From Zopfochytrium polystomum (Eukaryota > Chytridiomycota > Chytridiomycetes > Chytridiales > Chytridiaceae), in the NCBI GenBank assembly GCA_025765615.1, contig JAIVFJ010000169.1, forward strand, positions 62,001 to 126,000: 64,000 nt of DNA, given 5' to 3'. The notes beneath the pieces are model-generated. The model did not search any database and was not told the DNA's origin. It saw only the letters and a list, made by a program, of their open reading frames with translations. Of this stretch, positions 1 through 10,058 are shown in pieces (within the stretch, counting starts at the first letter, position 1; each line of letters begins with the position of its first letter). The translations under genes and the position numbers were made by a program.

Positions 1-1063
1 AGCGTCCGACGCGTTGGCTGCAGCGCCTGCGGCGGTGATTAGGAGCGAGCGCCAGGTGATGTCCTTGGCTTCCGGCTTGAGCGCTTCGACGGGTGCGTCG
101 TCCAAGAAACCGAGGCGGACGAGCGCCTCGATGAACCGCGGGAAGCCCTGGTAGCGCAGGGTGCCGCGAATGACGGTCTGGGATTCGGGGATGTTGTAGC
201 GTTCTCCGTAGCCGGTGGAGTCGCGGTTGGGGTAGCCCTCGAAGGCGAAAGCCGGGTAGATGGGGATGGGCTTGGCAGAGGCCATGAGCTTCGGACCTGG
301 GATCTCCACAACTTTGCCCCCGTCAATGTACTTGGCGTTGTTTCGAAGAGCGAGAAGCACGCCACGAGAAGACCACGAGAACTTGTAGCCGAGAGGGTTG
401 TTTGAGCATTCTGGGGCTGGAAGACCGCCGCAGAAGGATGTGAAGGATTTGATCTGAACAGAAAAGCACGTCAGGGCGCCGATGTGGTGCGAGCGATGCA
501 TAACGAGACAGCGACACTTGCCTGTCCACCCGCTTTGTGCACTTCGTCGATGATTTTGATGGCGTAGAGGTGGTCGATTCCGGGATCCACACCTATCTCG
601 TTAAACACGGTTATGCCCGCGGCTTTGGCACTGGAAGCGCCGCGTTAGGTTCTGTGATTAATCATCGACGAAACGGGTTCAACTTACGCCTCATCGTATT
701 CAAACATCGCCGGCGAGACGTAAGAAGTCGTGACGACGTGCTTCTTGTGCTTGACGGCAGCCTTGATAACGCGAGCGTGGTGGGTGTAGGGGATCAGACT
801 GTGGGAGGAACCAATTAGGCCTTGTGGAGGGCACTGAAGAAGCCGTTTTTGACGCACCTGATAACCAGATCGTGCTGCGCGACTGCAGCCTCCAGCTCGG
901 CATCGTTGTTCACGTCCAGGGCGATGGCTGACGCGTTCGATTTGCCGGCGACCAAGGATTCGACGATCTGCACGCGGCGGGCGGCTGATAGAAGGAGAGT
1001 AAAGCGGTTAAGGTTTGATGAATGGGATGAAGTGCCGACGTCTGAGATGAGGAGTCGCACACA

Positions 1064-1100
<37 letters not shown>

Positions 1101-1195
1101 TTACCGACAGTAACGTGATTCTCCTGGCGACGCAGGAGGTAGTTGAGGCAAGGTCCTGCCACGTAGCCGGAGCCGAGGAGAAGGATGCGAGGCAT
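1..1195 (-). CDS. LYS9: Saccharopine dehydrogenase (NADP+, L-glutamate-forming), partial
   Basis: Saccharopine reductase joins aminoadipate semialdehyde and glutamate to saccharopine in the cytosolic alpha-aminoadipate route to lysine. Five exons can be read: 1105-1195, 858-984, 688-798, 522-630 and 1-453. They sum to 891 nt with no frame break (297 residues); the C-terminus lies off the left edge. The N-terminus MPRILLLGSGYVAGPCLNYL is a Rossmann NAD(P)-binding start. Further on are VVTTSYVSPAM, NEIGVDPGIDHLYAIK, FCGGLPAPE, GYKFSWSSRGVLLALRN, YPNRDS and TVIRGTLRYQGFP, all characteristic of fungal Lys9. Intron 1 (985-1104) holds a CA/GT microsatellite. Intron 4 (454-521) has a GC donor (GCAAGT). 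The gene is not fused to the lysine-2-oxoglutarate reductase half, as in fungi and unlike animals. It diverges from the kinase gene across about 220 bp. Confidence 0.95.
454..521 (-). other. GC-AG intron in LYS9
   Basis: The exon ending at 522 encodes HKAGGQ and the next exon starts IKSFTSFCGG. The only donor that keeps Lys9 in frame is GCAAGT, and the intron ends TTCAG (68 nt). Confidence 0.85.
1063..1096. repeat. CA dinucleotide microsatellite inside LYS9 intron 1
   Basis: A nearly pure CA tract lies within intron 1, just inside the donor site on the minus strand. Confidence 0.95.
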
Positions 1196-1414
1196 TGTGT
1201 AGAGAGTGTCGGAGTGGTTCCTTTCTTTCTTTCTTTCTTCTTTTTTTTTTTTTTTTTTTTTTTTGAGGGGGGGTTTTCTCTTTGACGGCCGAGAGATGAG
1301 ATTTTCTTGTGAAAGTGAAAATAACGAAGTTGTAACAATCCTTTGGCCCCGCGGAGCGGGATTACAGTCGGACCGACCAAGTCAGCGAGCGAGAACGCGC
1401 AACCTTCGCCACAC
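1196..1414. promoter_or_regulatory. Divergent intergenic region LYS9 / FHA kinase
   Basis: This short bidirectional spacer lies between two start codons. It contains a TTTC run followed by a poly-T tract of about 24 nt (1241-1264). I see no clear TATA box. Confidence 0.4.
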
Positions 1415-4040
1415 ATGGATGAGCTGGAGACGCAGCCCTGCCAGGCCGACGACGGCGACGAGGACGACTACGCCAACGGCCTGAATCCGCTCGGCGGGCG
1501 CCGCGCCGACTTGTGGGGCCGCCTCGTGCCCATGAACTGCCGCACGGCCTCGTCGTCGTCGGCTGGATCTAGCAACGGCAGGGGCGGCAGCGCAAATTTG
1601 TCCAACGGCGGTGGCAGCGCCACCGAGGTGACCGTCTCCGCCTCGGTACTGGAGCTGGAGCTGGGCCGCAGCGCGTACGTCCTCGGCCGCCGAGACGACT
1701 CAGACTTGCAGGTCCTCGGCAGCTTCGTGTCCAGTCATGTCAGTAGCATTGCCGAGATCGCCTTTCGTTTGTTCGTTCTCTCCCCTCGTTGTGACCGACA
1801 GTGAAAGATGAGTAATGATGGGCTGATCCTTGCCAGGGCTTAGCATTGTCGCATTTTTCGCGTCGAGAATGGCCATGACGAAACCATCATGATCGAAGAT
1901 CTCTCATCAAATGGCACGGTAATTATTCCCACCAGTCGGTTACTTCGCGATCTGATACGCTTAATGTCAGTACGTAGATGGTCGCCCATTGGAGAAAGGT
2001 GCAAGCAACGCACCTCGTCCAGGCAGCTAACTTCAATAACTTTAGGCCAAAAAACTGTCTTGCAGCATGGCATGGAGATCTGTCTCGGCATGCCGCAACG
2101 GCGAGGATCCGAACCTTGTGAGTGACTTGCACCGTGGACCTATTCCCATCTTACACTTCGCAGACTTCATTTTCCAAGTACCCAAACGAGCGGCAGCCTT
2201 TCTGAAGGTTTGATACTGTTCGAGAATTACTTGGATGTCTCGTTAATCTGCCTTTTTGTGCAGCCCTTGTCACCGTTTGAGCAGAAGTATGATGTTCTCC
2301 AGGAACTCGGCAGAGGCAACTTCGCCACTGTAAAGCTGGCGGTAGAGCGAGCTAGTGGAACCAAGTATGCTGTCAAAATCATCGAACGAAGACGGCACAT
2401 GCTCAATGCGAAAGTTCTTACGGGATTTTCACGAGAGGTAGGGAATTATACTTTGTCCATTCCCGAGCGCATTCCTCAACCCGATCCCAGGTTGCGATTC
2501 TCAAGTCTCTTCAACACAAACATATCGTTGCGTTCAAAGATTACTTTGAGGATGGCGAAACCATTTTTCTGGTTCAAGAGCTTGCCTCTGGCGGCGACCT
2601 TCTCGAATACGTTGGAAAAAGAGGAAAGCTGAACGAAGCCGAAGCCAAATCGTTTTTTCTGCAAATGTATGACGTTTTGAAGGTACAAATCTGCCTCTGA
2701 TCATCAAGGCGATCTAACTTTGAAATGATCTCCATCGAAGTATTTGCGAGCTCAGTCTATAACCCACAGAGATTTAAAACCGGACAATTATCTATTGTCA
2801 GACGACAATCAAATAAAACTGGCCGACTTTGGACTCGCCAAAGGCTTTGATAAAGACGTTCTTAGCACTGTCTGTGGTATGGTGCTAGCAAATTGTCGAA
2901 AGATTTTTCAATTAACCCGCTTCGTTACTCAGGAACACCCGCCTATCTTGGCAAGTGTACTCTTGATATTAGTCCCGACTACGCAACTTACAGAATTCAT
3001 AATCAGCTCCTGAAGTAATCAGCCAAACAGGTGCATCATACGATGCGCGAGTCGATCTCTACAGCACGGGCGTCATTCTCTACTTTCTCGTGACGGGGAA
3101 GATCCCGTTTGATGGATCGACGCAAAACGCGATATTCCAGCAGATTATGAAGGGAGCCGTGAATTGGTCCTTCCTGAAGCAGCTGAATATCAGCGACCGA
3201 TGCATCAACATGATTTCCCAGCTTCTGCAGGTGGATCCTGACAAGCGCATTACCCTGAGCAACATAGGAACGCATCCGTGGATATCGGGCAACGAGGTGT
3301 GTGACTGTGATTTTTCTTTTGTCGCATGTTTCCGAAGAACCGAAGCAACCCACTTACTGTCGAATAGTGGGCGGCTGTGCTGGAGCCGGTCGGGTCATCC
3401 TTGTGTTCGATTTATCTTTTCGAAGGCAAAACTACAATCGGTCGGCATCCAGGCAAGTTTTTTGAACTCGACGAGAGAAAAACTTCGATCGCTCAAACGG
3501 ATCGTTTTCAAACATTAGACAATCTTGTGACGATTGGAGACAACCGTATTTCCGGGTTTCACTGCACCGTTACTTGCAGCGCCGGTAAAAGCGAGCTGCT
3601 CGACCAAAGGTTTTTGTGGCCCCCCAAACAACCTTTGGCTTTTGGGGGAAATAAATCCCCTTGGCACGCAAGCAAATGTCTGAAAGCGTCTATGTTGTCC
3701 TTCAAACTGCAGTTCCAACGGCATCTCGATCAACGATGGACGCGTCAAGGGGACCTTCCAGCTCTCGGATGGGTGAGGAAGTCGTCGTTGGCGGACACCA
3801 ACGTTTTTGTAACAGCGCCTTTTCGGGCCACTTTTTTTTTTCCCCCTTTGTCAGCGACAAGGTCCTGCTTGCACCAGTGGTGGCGAATTTACCGACACTC
3901 GAGTATGTGTTCCGGAGCCTGAAGAAGCGGAAACGGGTCGATTTTGAAGTGCCGAACAACGAAAAGGTGTGTGCAGTTGACCAATCGCTCTGTCTTGTTT
4001 CTTTATCCGCTTGTTGCTTATTTGTTTTCTTGCCCGCCCC

Positions 4041-4075
<35 letters not shown>

Positions 4076-4610
4076 ACACCCCCACCAAGAAGCGCAAAAA
4101 GTCGCAAGACTTTGTGCTACGACCCCTCGGCGCGCACGTTCTCGAGCGCGACTTCGTGATCGCCGGCGCCATCACGACCATTGGTCGCGCATCAGAGTGC
4201 TCCATCGTCCTGCGGCACCCCTCTGTCAGCGGCCTGCACTGCGTCGTCACCGTCGAGCACTCGGCGAACGGGCCCACCGCGAAACTGACGGACAAGAGGT
4301 AAAACGCCAAGTTGGGAAAATGAACTTTGATTTTTTTGTGGGTGCGGAAGCGGGGCCGGGTGGGAATGGCGGAAGGAGACTTTCGCGAAGCGTTGTTATA
4401 CGTTTTCCTTTTTTTATTATTTTTTTTTTTGTTTTTATCTCATCGTTTTGCTCTTCCTCTCGCTAAAGCTCGAACGGGACGTACCTCAACGAGAACAAGC
4501 TGGTAAAGGACACACCGACGGCGTTGAGCCCGGGCGACACGATTGTGCTGTCGTTGAGCGGGAACGCGTCGCAGCCGATCGGGTTCTTGTTTGTAGACGA
4601 AGCCGGGTGA
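1415..4610 (+). CDS. FHA-domain Ser/Thr kinase, Rad53/Chk2-like, with extra C-terminal FHA domains
   Basis: This is a checkpoint-type kinase. The start is the ATG of [13 protein letters not shown] 1 spans the first exons: [12 protein letters not shown], then [14 protein letters not shown] and EDLSSNGT. The kinase domain runs from about 2279 to 3297. It shows the glycine loop [20 protein letters not shown], the catalytic loop [16 protein letters not shown], and VCGTPAYLAPEVI assembled over an 18-nt microexon (2933-2950). FHA 2 follows ([30 protein letters not shown]). FHA 3 is [21 protein letters not shown] plus [14 protein letters not shown], split by an intron. The stop is TGA 4608-4610. Rad53 has FHA-kinase-FHA; a third FHA is unusual. 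The intron with donor at 2951 is GC-AG. Near 3771 FHA 2 needs a 1-nt correction, and some small exons around FHA 1 and FHA 2 are unresolved. Phosphothreonine recognition and DNA-damage signalling are family knowledge, not shown here. Confidence 0.88.
2933..2950 (+). other. 18-nt microexon in the kinase activation segment
   Basis: This exon supplies GTPAYL of the VCGTPAYLAPE segment. It lies between a GT-AG intron ending CTCAG and a GC-AG intron (2951-3006, donor GCAAGT, acceptor ATCAG). Phases match on both sides. Confidence 0.85.
4037..4069 (+). repeat. Poly-A tract within the kinase gene
   Basis: A run of about 33 A residues lies between the exon ending PNNEK and the exon carrying FHA 3. 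It is most likely intronic. Confidence 0.8.
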
Positions 4611-5133
4611 TTAGGTGGTTGGAACGTTTCTGAATCCCCTCTCTTTTTTTTTTTCCTTCTCTTTTGAACGGTTTGTTTTTGTTGTTCGATTTTGTTTTTC
4701 ACCGTAATCCACTGTGGGACATTCCTGCTGCACACGAGTTTTTCCTGGTTGGAAACAGGAAATAGACTGCGAAACAACACTGTCAGTGTCTGTCATCAAA
4801 TACATCCGACCGCCCCGGGTAAGCGTTTGCACATACAATATAATAGCAGCCCCGGCCAGCGGAGACAGGAAAATATACAGCTAGAATGGCAAAACCCACA
4901 CACCCGCACCCCCCAAAAAAAGAACCCTTCCTCCCTCAGCAAAACAGCCCATCAAGTCCCACAACGCACCCCGCGCCCACGCACTCATTCCTCGCAAAAA
5001 CTCGAAACAAACTTCAGGAGTGACTAACCAGAAACCATCCATTTTTTTTACATTCAAACAGGACTCGAGGGCGGACGGACGAGTTTCCCAATGTCTCTTT
5101 CATCAACCAGCGCAAAAAGGGCTCTTTCTTTTT
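4611..5133. other. Convergent intergenic region, no gene seen
   Basis: This lies between the 3' ends of the kinase (+) and the SH3 receptor (-). It has T-rich and A-rich runs. I find no ORF with recognisable protein character on either strand. Confidence 0.6.
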
Positions 5134-6521
5134 TCAATACTGCCCCCTCCTCGAACCAGACGGTGGCGCCGGCACCACCGCCGGCGGCTCCGGAAAGTCG
5201 CTGGCGTCGTCGCGATCGTCCTCCTCCTCCTCCAAGACAGTGACCGCGTCGTCGTCCACGACAAGCAACGCCTGCACCACCGTCCGCAGTCCGTCAATTC
5301 GCTCAGCGACTCGCCCGTCGACGACATCTGGCTCTCGCGGTACGCGTACCCCTCCGACACCGCCGCCTCCGAGATGGTCGGCGCGGTCGCCGTATCAGGG
5401 CCCGCGAACGTCGTCGTAGTAGAACTGCTGCCCCCACGCGACGCTGCTCAGCCGCTCGCTGTACCGCGTCGGCTCGGACTGCGTCCGCGGCGACGTCGTC
5501 GTCGTGCTCGTCATCCACGTTTCGCGCGCCGCCGCCGCCGCCGCCTGCGGCCGACTGCTGCCCGCCGTCCCGACCGCCGCCGCCAAACCCGAGCCCTTCA
5601 ATCTCCGTTCCCGCCGGTGTCAGCGTCTCGGCGACGCTCCCCACCCAGCTCGGGCCGCGCTGCCCGTCCGCCGCCGCCGGCAGCGGGAACGGCGGCGGCG
5701 GCGACGGCGTCGGCGCCAGCGTCCGCGTCGCCTCCGGCGGTGCCGCCGGGTGCCGCCGCCGCAACGCACGCGAGGGGGAACGCGCCCTCGGCGCCCGTCG
5801 CGAGGTTGACGCCGACGGCCCAGCCGTCGTCAAAGCGCGCGCGCACCGCGACGCGGTCGCCGTACCGCAGGAGGAGCTCGTCGGACTTGTCCATCGGCGT
5901 GTAGTCGAACACGGCCACGAGCGGGGCCCCGTCGCTGCCCGCAGCGCCGCCGCCGCCGCCGCGCTCGAGGTCCCGCGCCGACGCGCCACCGCCTCCAAAA
6001 CCGACCGGCCCAGCGTTGGCCAGCAGGCTGGCCGAGGGGTCTTTGCCGTCGGACGGGAGACCACGTCGATCACTGCCGCCAGGGCTGCCGACGCCGATAA
6101 GGTTGTTGCCACGGCCCTGGCTGCGGCGACGGCGGAAGCAGAGGAAATACACAGCGGCGGCGGCGCAAACGACGACCCCACCTGCAACGCCGGCGATTAG
6201 CGGAATAGAGACTCCTCCCCCGCTTCCGCCGGCGCTGCCGCCGTCGGCTGCGTTGCTACCCGCACTCGCCGTTGGGGACGCGTCCCCGGTGTTTGGGCTT
6301 TTAGCGCCTGGGAGTCCACCGGCCGAAGACGAAGTGCTCTGGGTGGTATCGGAGGAGCTTGCCGTTGTGGCGGATCCGAGCGCCGTAGCCGTGCCGGTCG
6401 TGTTTGTGGGAGTTGTACCCGGTGCGCCAGCCTTCCCGCCGAATCCGGCGACTTTGGCGCAGCACTCTGAAGTAGGGTTTCCGGTGCAGAACCCGATCGC
6501 CTGCTTGTTCTGGAAGAATCC

Positions 6522-6567
<46 letters not shown>

Positions 6568-7300
6568 AGACAATTAGCTCGCAATGTTTGTGGGTCGCAA
6601 ACAAACAGAGTCGTAATCGACGCTAACCGCAATTCAAATCCTCGGGCGAAGTCAGCTCGGCGACGACGCAGTCGTTGGCTTCCGGCATCTGATCCGCGCC
6701 CATCCTCCCGATAAACGTGGTCACCTGCACCACCAGCTGTCGTCGAATGGCGGCGGCGCTCGGCGTCGGATTCTTGCTGCAGACGGTGGGGTCGGAAAAA
6801 GTAGCGACGGCGCTGTCGAGGAACGCGCCGGCGGACGCGACGCACGTGTTGTCGGTCTCGGGCGGGGTAGGGCAGCCGTGGTCGCGAGCCGAGACGTCGA
6901 CGTACATGCCGCAGAGGGTCGTGACGTGGTACTGGAGCGAGTCGCCGCGAAAGTTGGGCAGTCGAAGGCGGCGGCGAAGGTGGCGATGCTTGTCGGGTAG
7001 GTCGGCGCTTGGGAGCTGATGAAGGCGTCGAAGGAGGCAACGTCGGTGAAGGGGCCGGACAGGGTGGATACGGAGAAAGCTGGTTGGTTGGTGCGGCAGG
7101 GTGTGTGTGCATGATGTGGGCGTGTTAGATCGGGGGGAAGGGGAGTGTGGGGGGATTCGGGGAATGCTCTGTGCACGTACCAGACCACGAGGAACAGGCG
7201 GTGGATTCCGCAAGGGATAAGCAGGTTGATGACTGAGCGATGGCAAAGCGTGCATGAATTGCAGCAATCGCGCACGAGGACGCAAGGGAAGCCGCGGCCA
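5134..7300 (-). CDS. Single-pass membrane receptor with cytoplasmic SH3 domain
   Basis: This is a probable plasma-membrane sensor. The 5' exon ends near 7181 and encodes a hydrophobic leader followed by QSSTCLSLAESTACSSW; the exact start is unclear. The second exon (from 7079) encodes a Cys-containing ectodomain (TDVASFDAFI, QYHVTTLCGMYVD, MPEANDCVV), the pattern of fungal secreted sensors of the Mortierella type. An intron at 6521-6627 carries a GA microsatellite. Next come CCAKVAGF, an S/T/G-rich stalk, a TM segment (IPLIAGVAGGVVVCAAAAVY) with a FRRRR stop-transfer, and an SH3 domain with VAVFDYTP and DGWAVGVNL. The tail becomes acidic and ends GSRRGQY before TGA 5134-5136. Frame breaks are needed near 6957 (CCC run) and several times in the C-terminal tail. 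The SH3 domain would bind proline-rich partners; ligand unknown. Confidence 0.75.
6525..6560. repeat. GA microsatellite in SH3-receptor intron
   Basis: A near-perfect AG repeat followed by a poly-G run, inside the intron at 6521-6627. Confidence 0.95.
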
Positions 7301-8568
7301 GGATTATTCTCCGGGCATCGGCGGAGGAGTGGGAGGGCAGTTGTAGGTGGCGGCGGGGCCGAGACGGCGTGTCGGCAGTGGCGGTTGCCGGTTGGTGTCG
7401 ATTGTGGCAGTCGTGGCAGTCGTGGCGGTCGTGGCAGTGGAGGCAGTGGTGGTGGCGGTAGTGGTGTGGTCGGTGGCCAAGCATCTTGTCTTGTCTCGCC
7501 AGGGGAGGAGGGGAAGAAGAGGGAAGGTGGGGAAGTCGGGGGTCGGGGGATCGCTCCGCAGCGTCTGCTGACTCGGGAAAGGGGAAAGGGGTGGAAGGGG
7601 GAAGGAACGGCAACAGGGCTGGCGAGGACGACGGCGGCGACGCTCGCTCGATGCGGGCAGTGCGCGCCAAATTTGAGGATTATTTCATCTCACAAGGGAT
7701 GTTCTAATTTCGAAAAAGAGATGGATGGATGGACACACAGACAGCGAGAAGGAGAGAGAGAGCGAGAGATAGGGAGAGAGGGAGAGAGAGAGACAGAGAG
7801 AGAGAGACAGAGAGAGACAGAGAGAGAGAGACAGAGAGAGAGAGAGAGACAGAGAAAGAGAGAGAGACCGAGAGAGAGAGAGCGTCCGAGAACTTGCCGC
7901 TGCGAACCCCATTTTTGGAAATTTATAAATTTATGCTGCAAGCTGTCACTCAGCAGGACAGCGAGCGACCTTTTGCGAGACAACAACAACCACCAACAAC
8001 CAACAATAACACTTGCACAGTTCCGGGGCACTTCCCATAAGCAGGTAGGTGTGTGTGTGCGGAACGTGTAAATGACGAACGACGTCATACCCCCTCCCTC
8101 TTCTGCCCATGCGCGCCACGCCCCCTGCAGGGCATTGGCTGACGCACATAAAAAAGAAACAAAAAGAACAAAACAAAAAAAAAAAAAAAAAAAAGGAGAA
8201 GAAGAGAACACGGTCTGCCGCACAAGCCAGCTGCGGTTCGAGTGCGAATGGAAAGACGAAGAAAGTTTTTTCGTTCTTGCTCATTTGTGTTGCTTAAATA
8301 TTGACCTATGTGCGGGTGATGCGCATCCATGCAGAACCGAGACGAGTCCGAGAGGATTCGAGCTTTGGCATTTTGAAAGTGGAAGAAAGGATTTGGTTAT
8401 CGGGATAAAACATGGTCAAATTTATGAAGTTGTAATACGAACTTTTTCTTTTTTTTTTTTTTTTTTTGACGCAATTTAGAAATGCACGAGAATACGAGAC
8501 ACACACAAAGGCGGAGTGGCAAGGTAGCAATGAAAGGTCCAAGTCGTTACGTCTCGATCACAGGCTTT
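7301..8568. other. Intergenic region with GA-rich repeat
   Basis: This G-rich region ends in an imperfect GA/CAGA tract (about 7740-7890), followed by AT-rich sequence and poly-A (8178-8194) and poly-T (8448-8467) runs. Long apparent ORFs here are simple-sequence artefacts. I see no supported gene. Confidence 0.6.
7740..7890. repeat. GA/CAGAGA simple repeat
   Basis: About 150 bp of imperfect purine repeat: GAGAGA blocks interrupted by single C residues. Confidence 0.95.
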
Positions 8569-9150
8569 TCAGAACGCAAGGAGTTGGAGACCTCCAAGAG
8601 CGACGCCGACAGCAGACCAGAAAGGCGAATGCAAACGAACCACAGTGGGTTTCCACTTCGCGTACTTGCCGTTCGGAACAACGGTCGTGTTTTTCGGCGA
8701 GCCCGCGCAAAAGTCTCCGCTGTTTGGGTCCCACATGGACACGTTCGCGGCTAGGCCTCCCGGCCCGTCGACGACGGAAGCGACGACGCGTGTGGCGACG
8801 AATGGCAGGAGCTGGCACTTGCCGCCCGCGCGGATGTAGAAAGCCTCGTGCTCCGCGCCGTCAAATTAACTCACAAAGCCTACAATAGGCGGACTCGCCA
8901 AAGCTGTCGGCGGCGAAGCGGCCGGTTTCGGGCATGTCGCAGGCGACGCTGATCGACTGCGCAAAGGGCTTGAGGTTGCGGGCATCACAGCGCTGGATGC
9001 AGTGGAGCCGATGCCGTATATGCTGGTTACGGAGGGGTGCGCTGCAGTCGAAGGCGGAGTATAAGCTAGCGTGCTGACGAGGAGCTGGTTCGCGGCGGCC
9101 TAGGGGCGGCGGCGGTGGTTGTGAAGAGGCCGCTGGGCGAGAGCATCATT
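8569..9150 (-). pseudogene. Secreted or anchored protein, frame-broken, family not recognised
   Basis: Coding character is clear although no single long ORF exists. Reading from about 9100 downwards, one frame gives ANQLLVSTLAYTPP and SVTSIYGIGSTAS. A second gives CDARNLKPFAQSISVACD and METGRF-type sequence ending GESAYC. A third gives AEHEAFYIRAGGKCQLLPF, VSMWDPNSGDFCAGSPKNT and NGKYAKWKPTVV, then a hydrophobic end (SAVGVALGGLQLLAF) before TGA 8569-8571. Each switch needs a single-base change, one of them in an AA pair just after GESAYCRLCEL. The terminal hydrophobic stretch suggests a GPI signal or TM anchor; paired Cys suggests an extracellular domain. A CCCCTAG acceptor precedes the first frame, so upstream exons are missing from this call. 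It could be a live gene with sequencing errors rather than a pseudogene. Confidence 0.5.
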
Positions 9151-9179
9151 GGAGGCTGTGTGCTCACTTGACCAGATTG

Positions 9180-10058
9180 GCTAGGTTTGCTTCTTTTTTT
9201 TTTTTAAATACACACAAACTTTGTATGACTGTTATATGTGTCCTTTTTTGAATACAACGCGTGTTTTTCAAGAGAGGGGCGAGCAATCGGAGCAAAGGGG
9301 AAGACTGGAAGACAGGTCCACACCCCTCCAATATTCCCAAAATGGAAGGTCCGGTGGTTGAGGCTGTTTGTGAGAGAACTTCACGTCATCCGCTTTGTCT
9401 TCCTTCCTTGTCGAACTCCGATGCTTCACTTCCCGCTCTGCATCGTTACCTTCGTCTCCCACTTTGTTACCTTCATGTCATTCTCCGCTCCCTTACTTTC
9501 CGATGTATCACTCTCCGCTTCCCCTGTCCTTCATATCGGATAACTCTCAACCATCGGACTTCTGGCAGTATAAAACCGCCCTTTTGCAGTACCAATAAAG
9601 AAGCGAACCTCAAAAAGACCTTCCACTACGCTTAAAAGGACCCTTCCTTCGAATTCCCTCACACTGTTCATTGAAACATGTCCCGAAATGGCGCAAAGTT
9701 TTCCCTCTTGGGCGATTCGGTTGAAACTTAAAAATCTTAGACAAACATACAGACTTCGGCTTTTCTGCCCCGACGGCACCGGACTGTCACGGATTCCTCT
9801 CTCTCTGCCTCTGTCACTCCCACCCTCTCTCTCTCTCTCTCTACAGGTCTGTCTCTCTGTCTGTCTCTCCTTTTAATGAGCTCCACGCGCCAGCTGCCCC
9901 CGGCCGCCGCCGCCCAACAAAGTACTTTCTCCCCCATCGTCCAAAATCGATTCCGACCTGCTCAACTCTCTCTCCGGCTTAGCCCAACTTGGCGATCCCT
10001 CAGCTCCAGCAGCCTGCTTGTGTGATCATTCTCGACCCACAATTACTGCCGCAAAAGA
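9180..10058 (+). other. Intergenic region upstream of the MFS gene
   Basis: This contains a poly-T run (9194-9205), pyrimidine-rich stretches and a CT/GTCT microsatellite (about 9796-9872). I see no supported gene. Promoter elements for the MFS gene probably lie in its right part, but no clear TATA box stands next to the start. Confidence 0.5.

Noticed and set aside
5020..5904. 294-codon plus-strand ORF
   Set aside because: Arg/Pro/Ala-rich antisense of the SH3 receptor tail; no protein character.
7729..8040. ORFs made of RERERE or SLSLSL repeats
   Set aside because: Translations of a GA/CT microsatellite.
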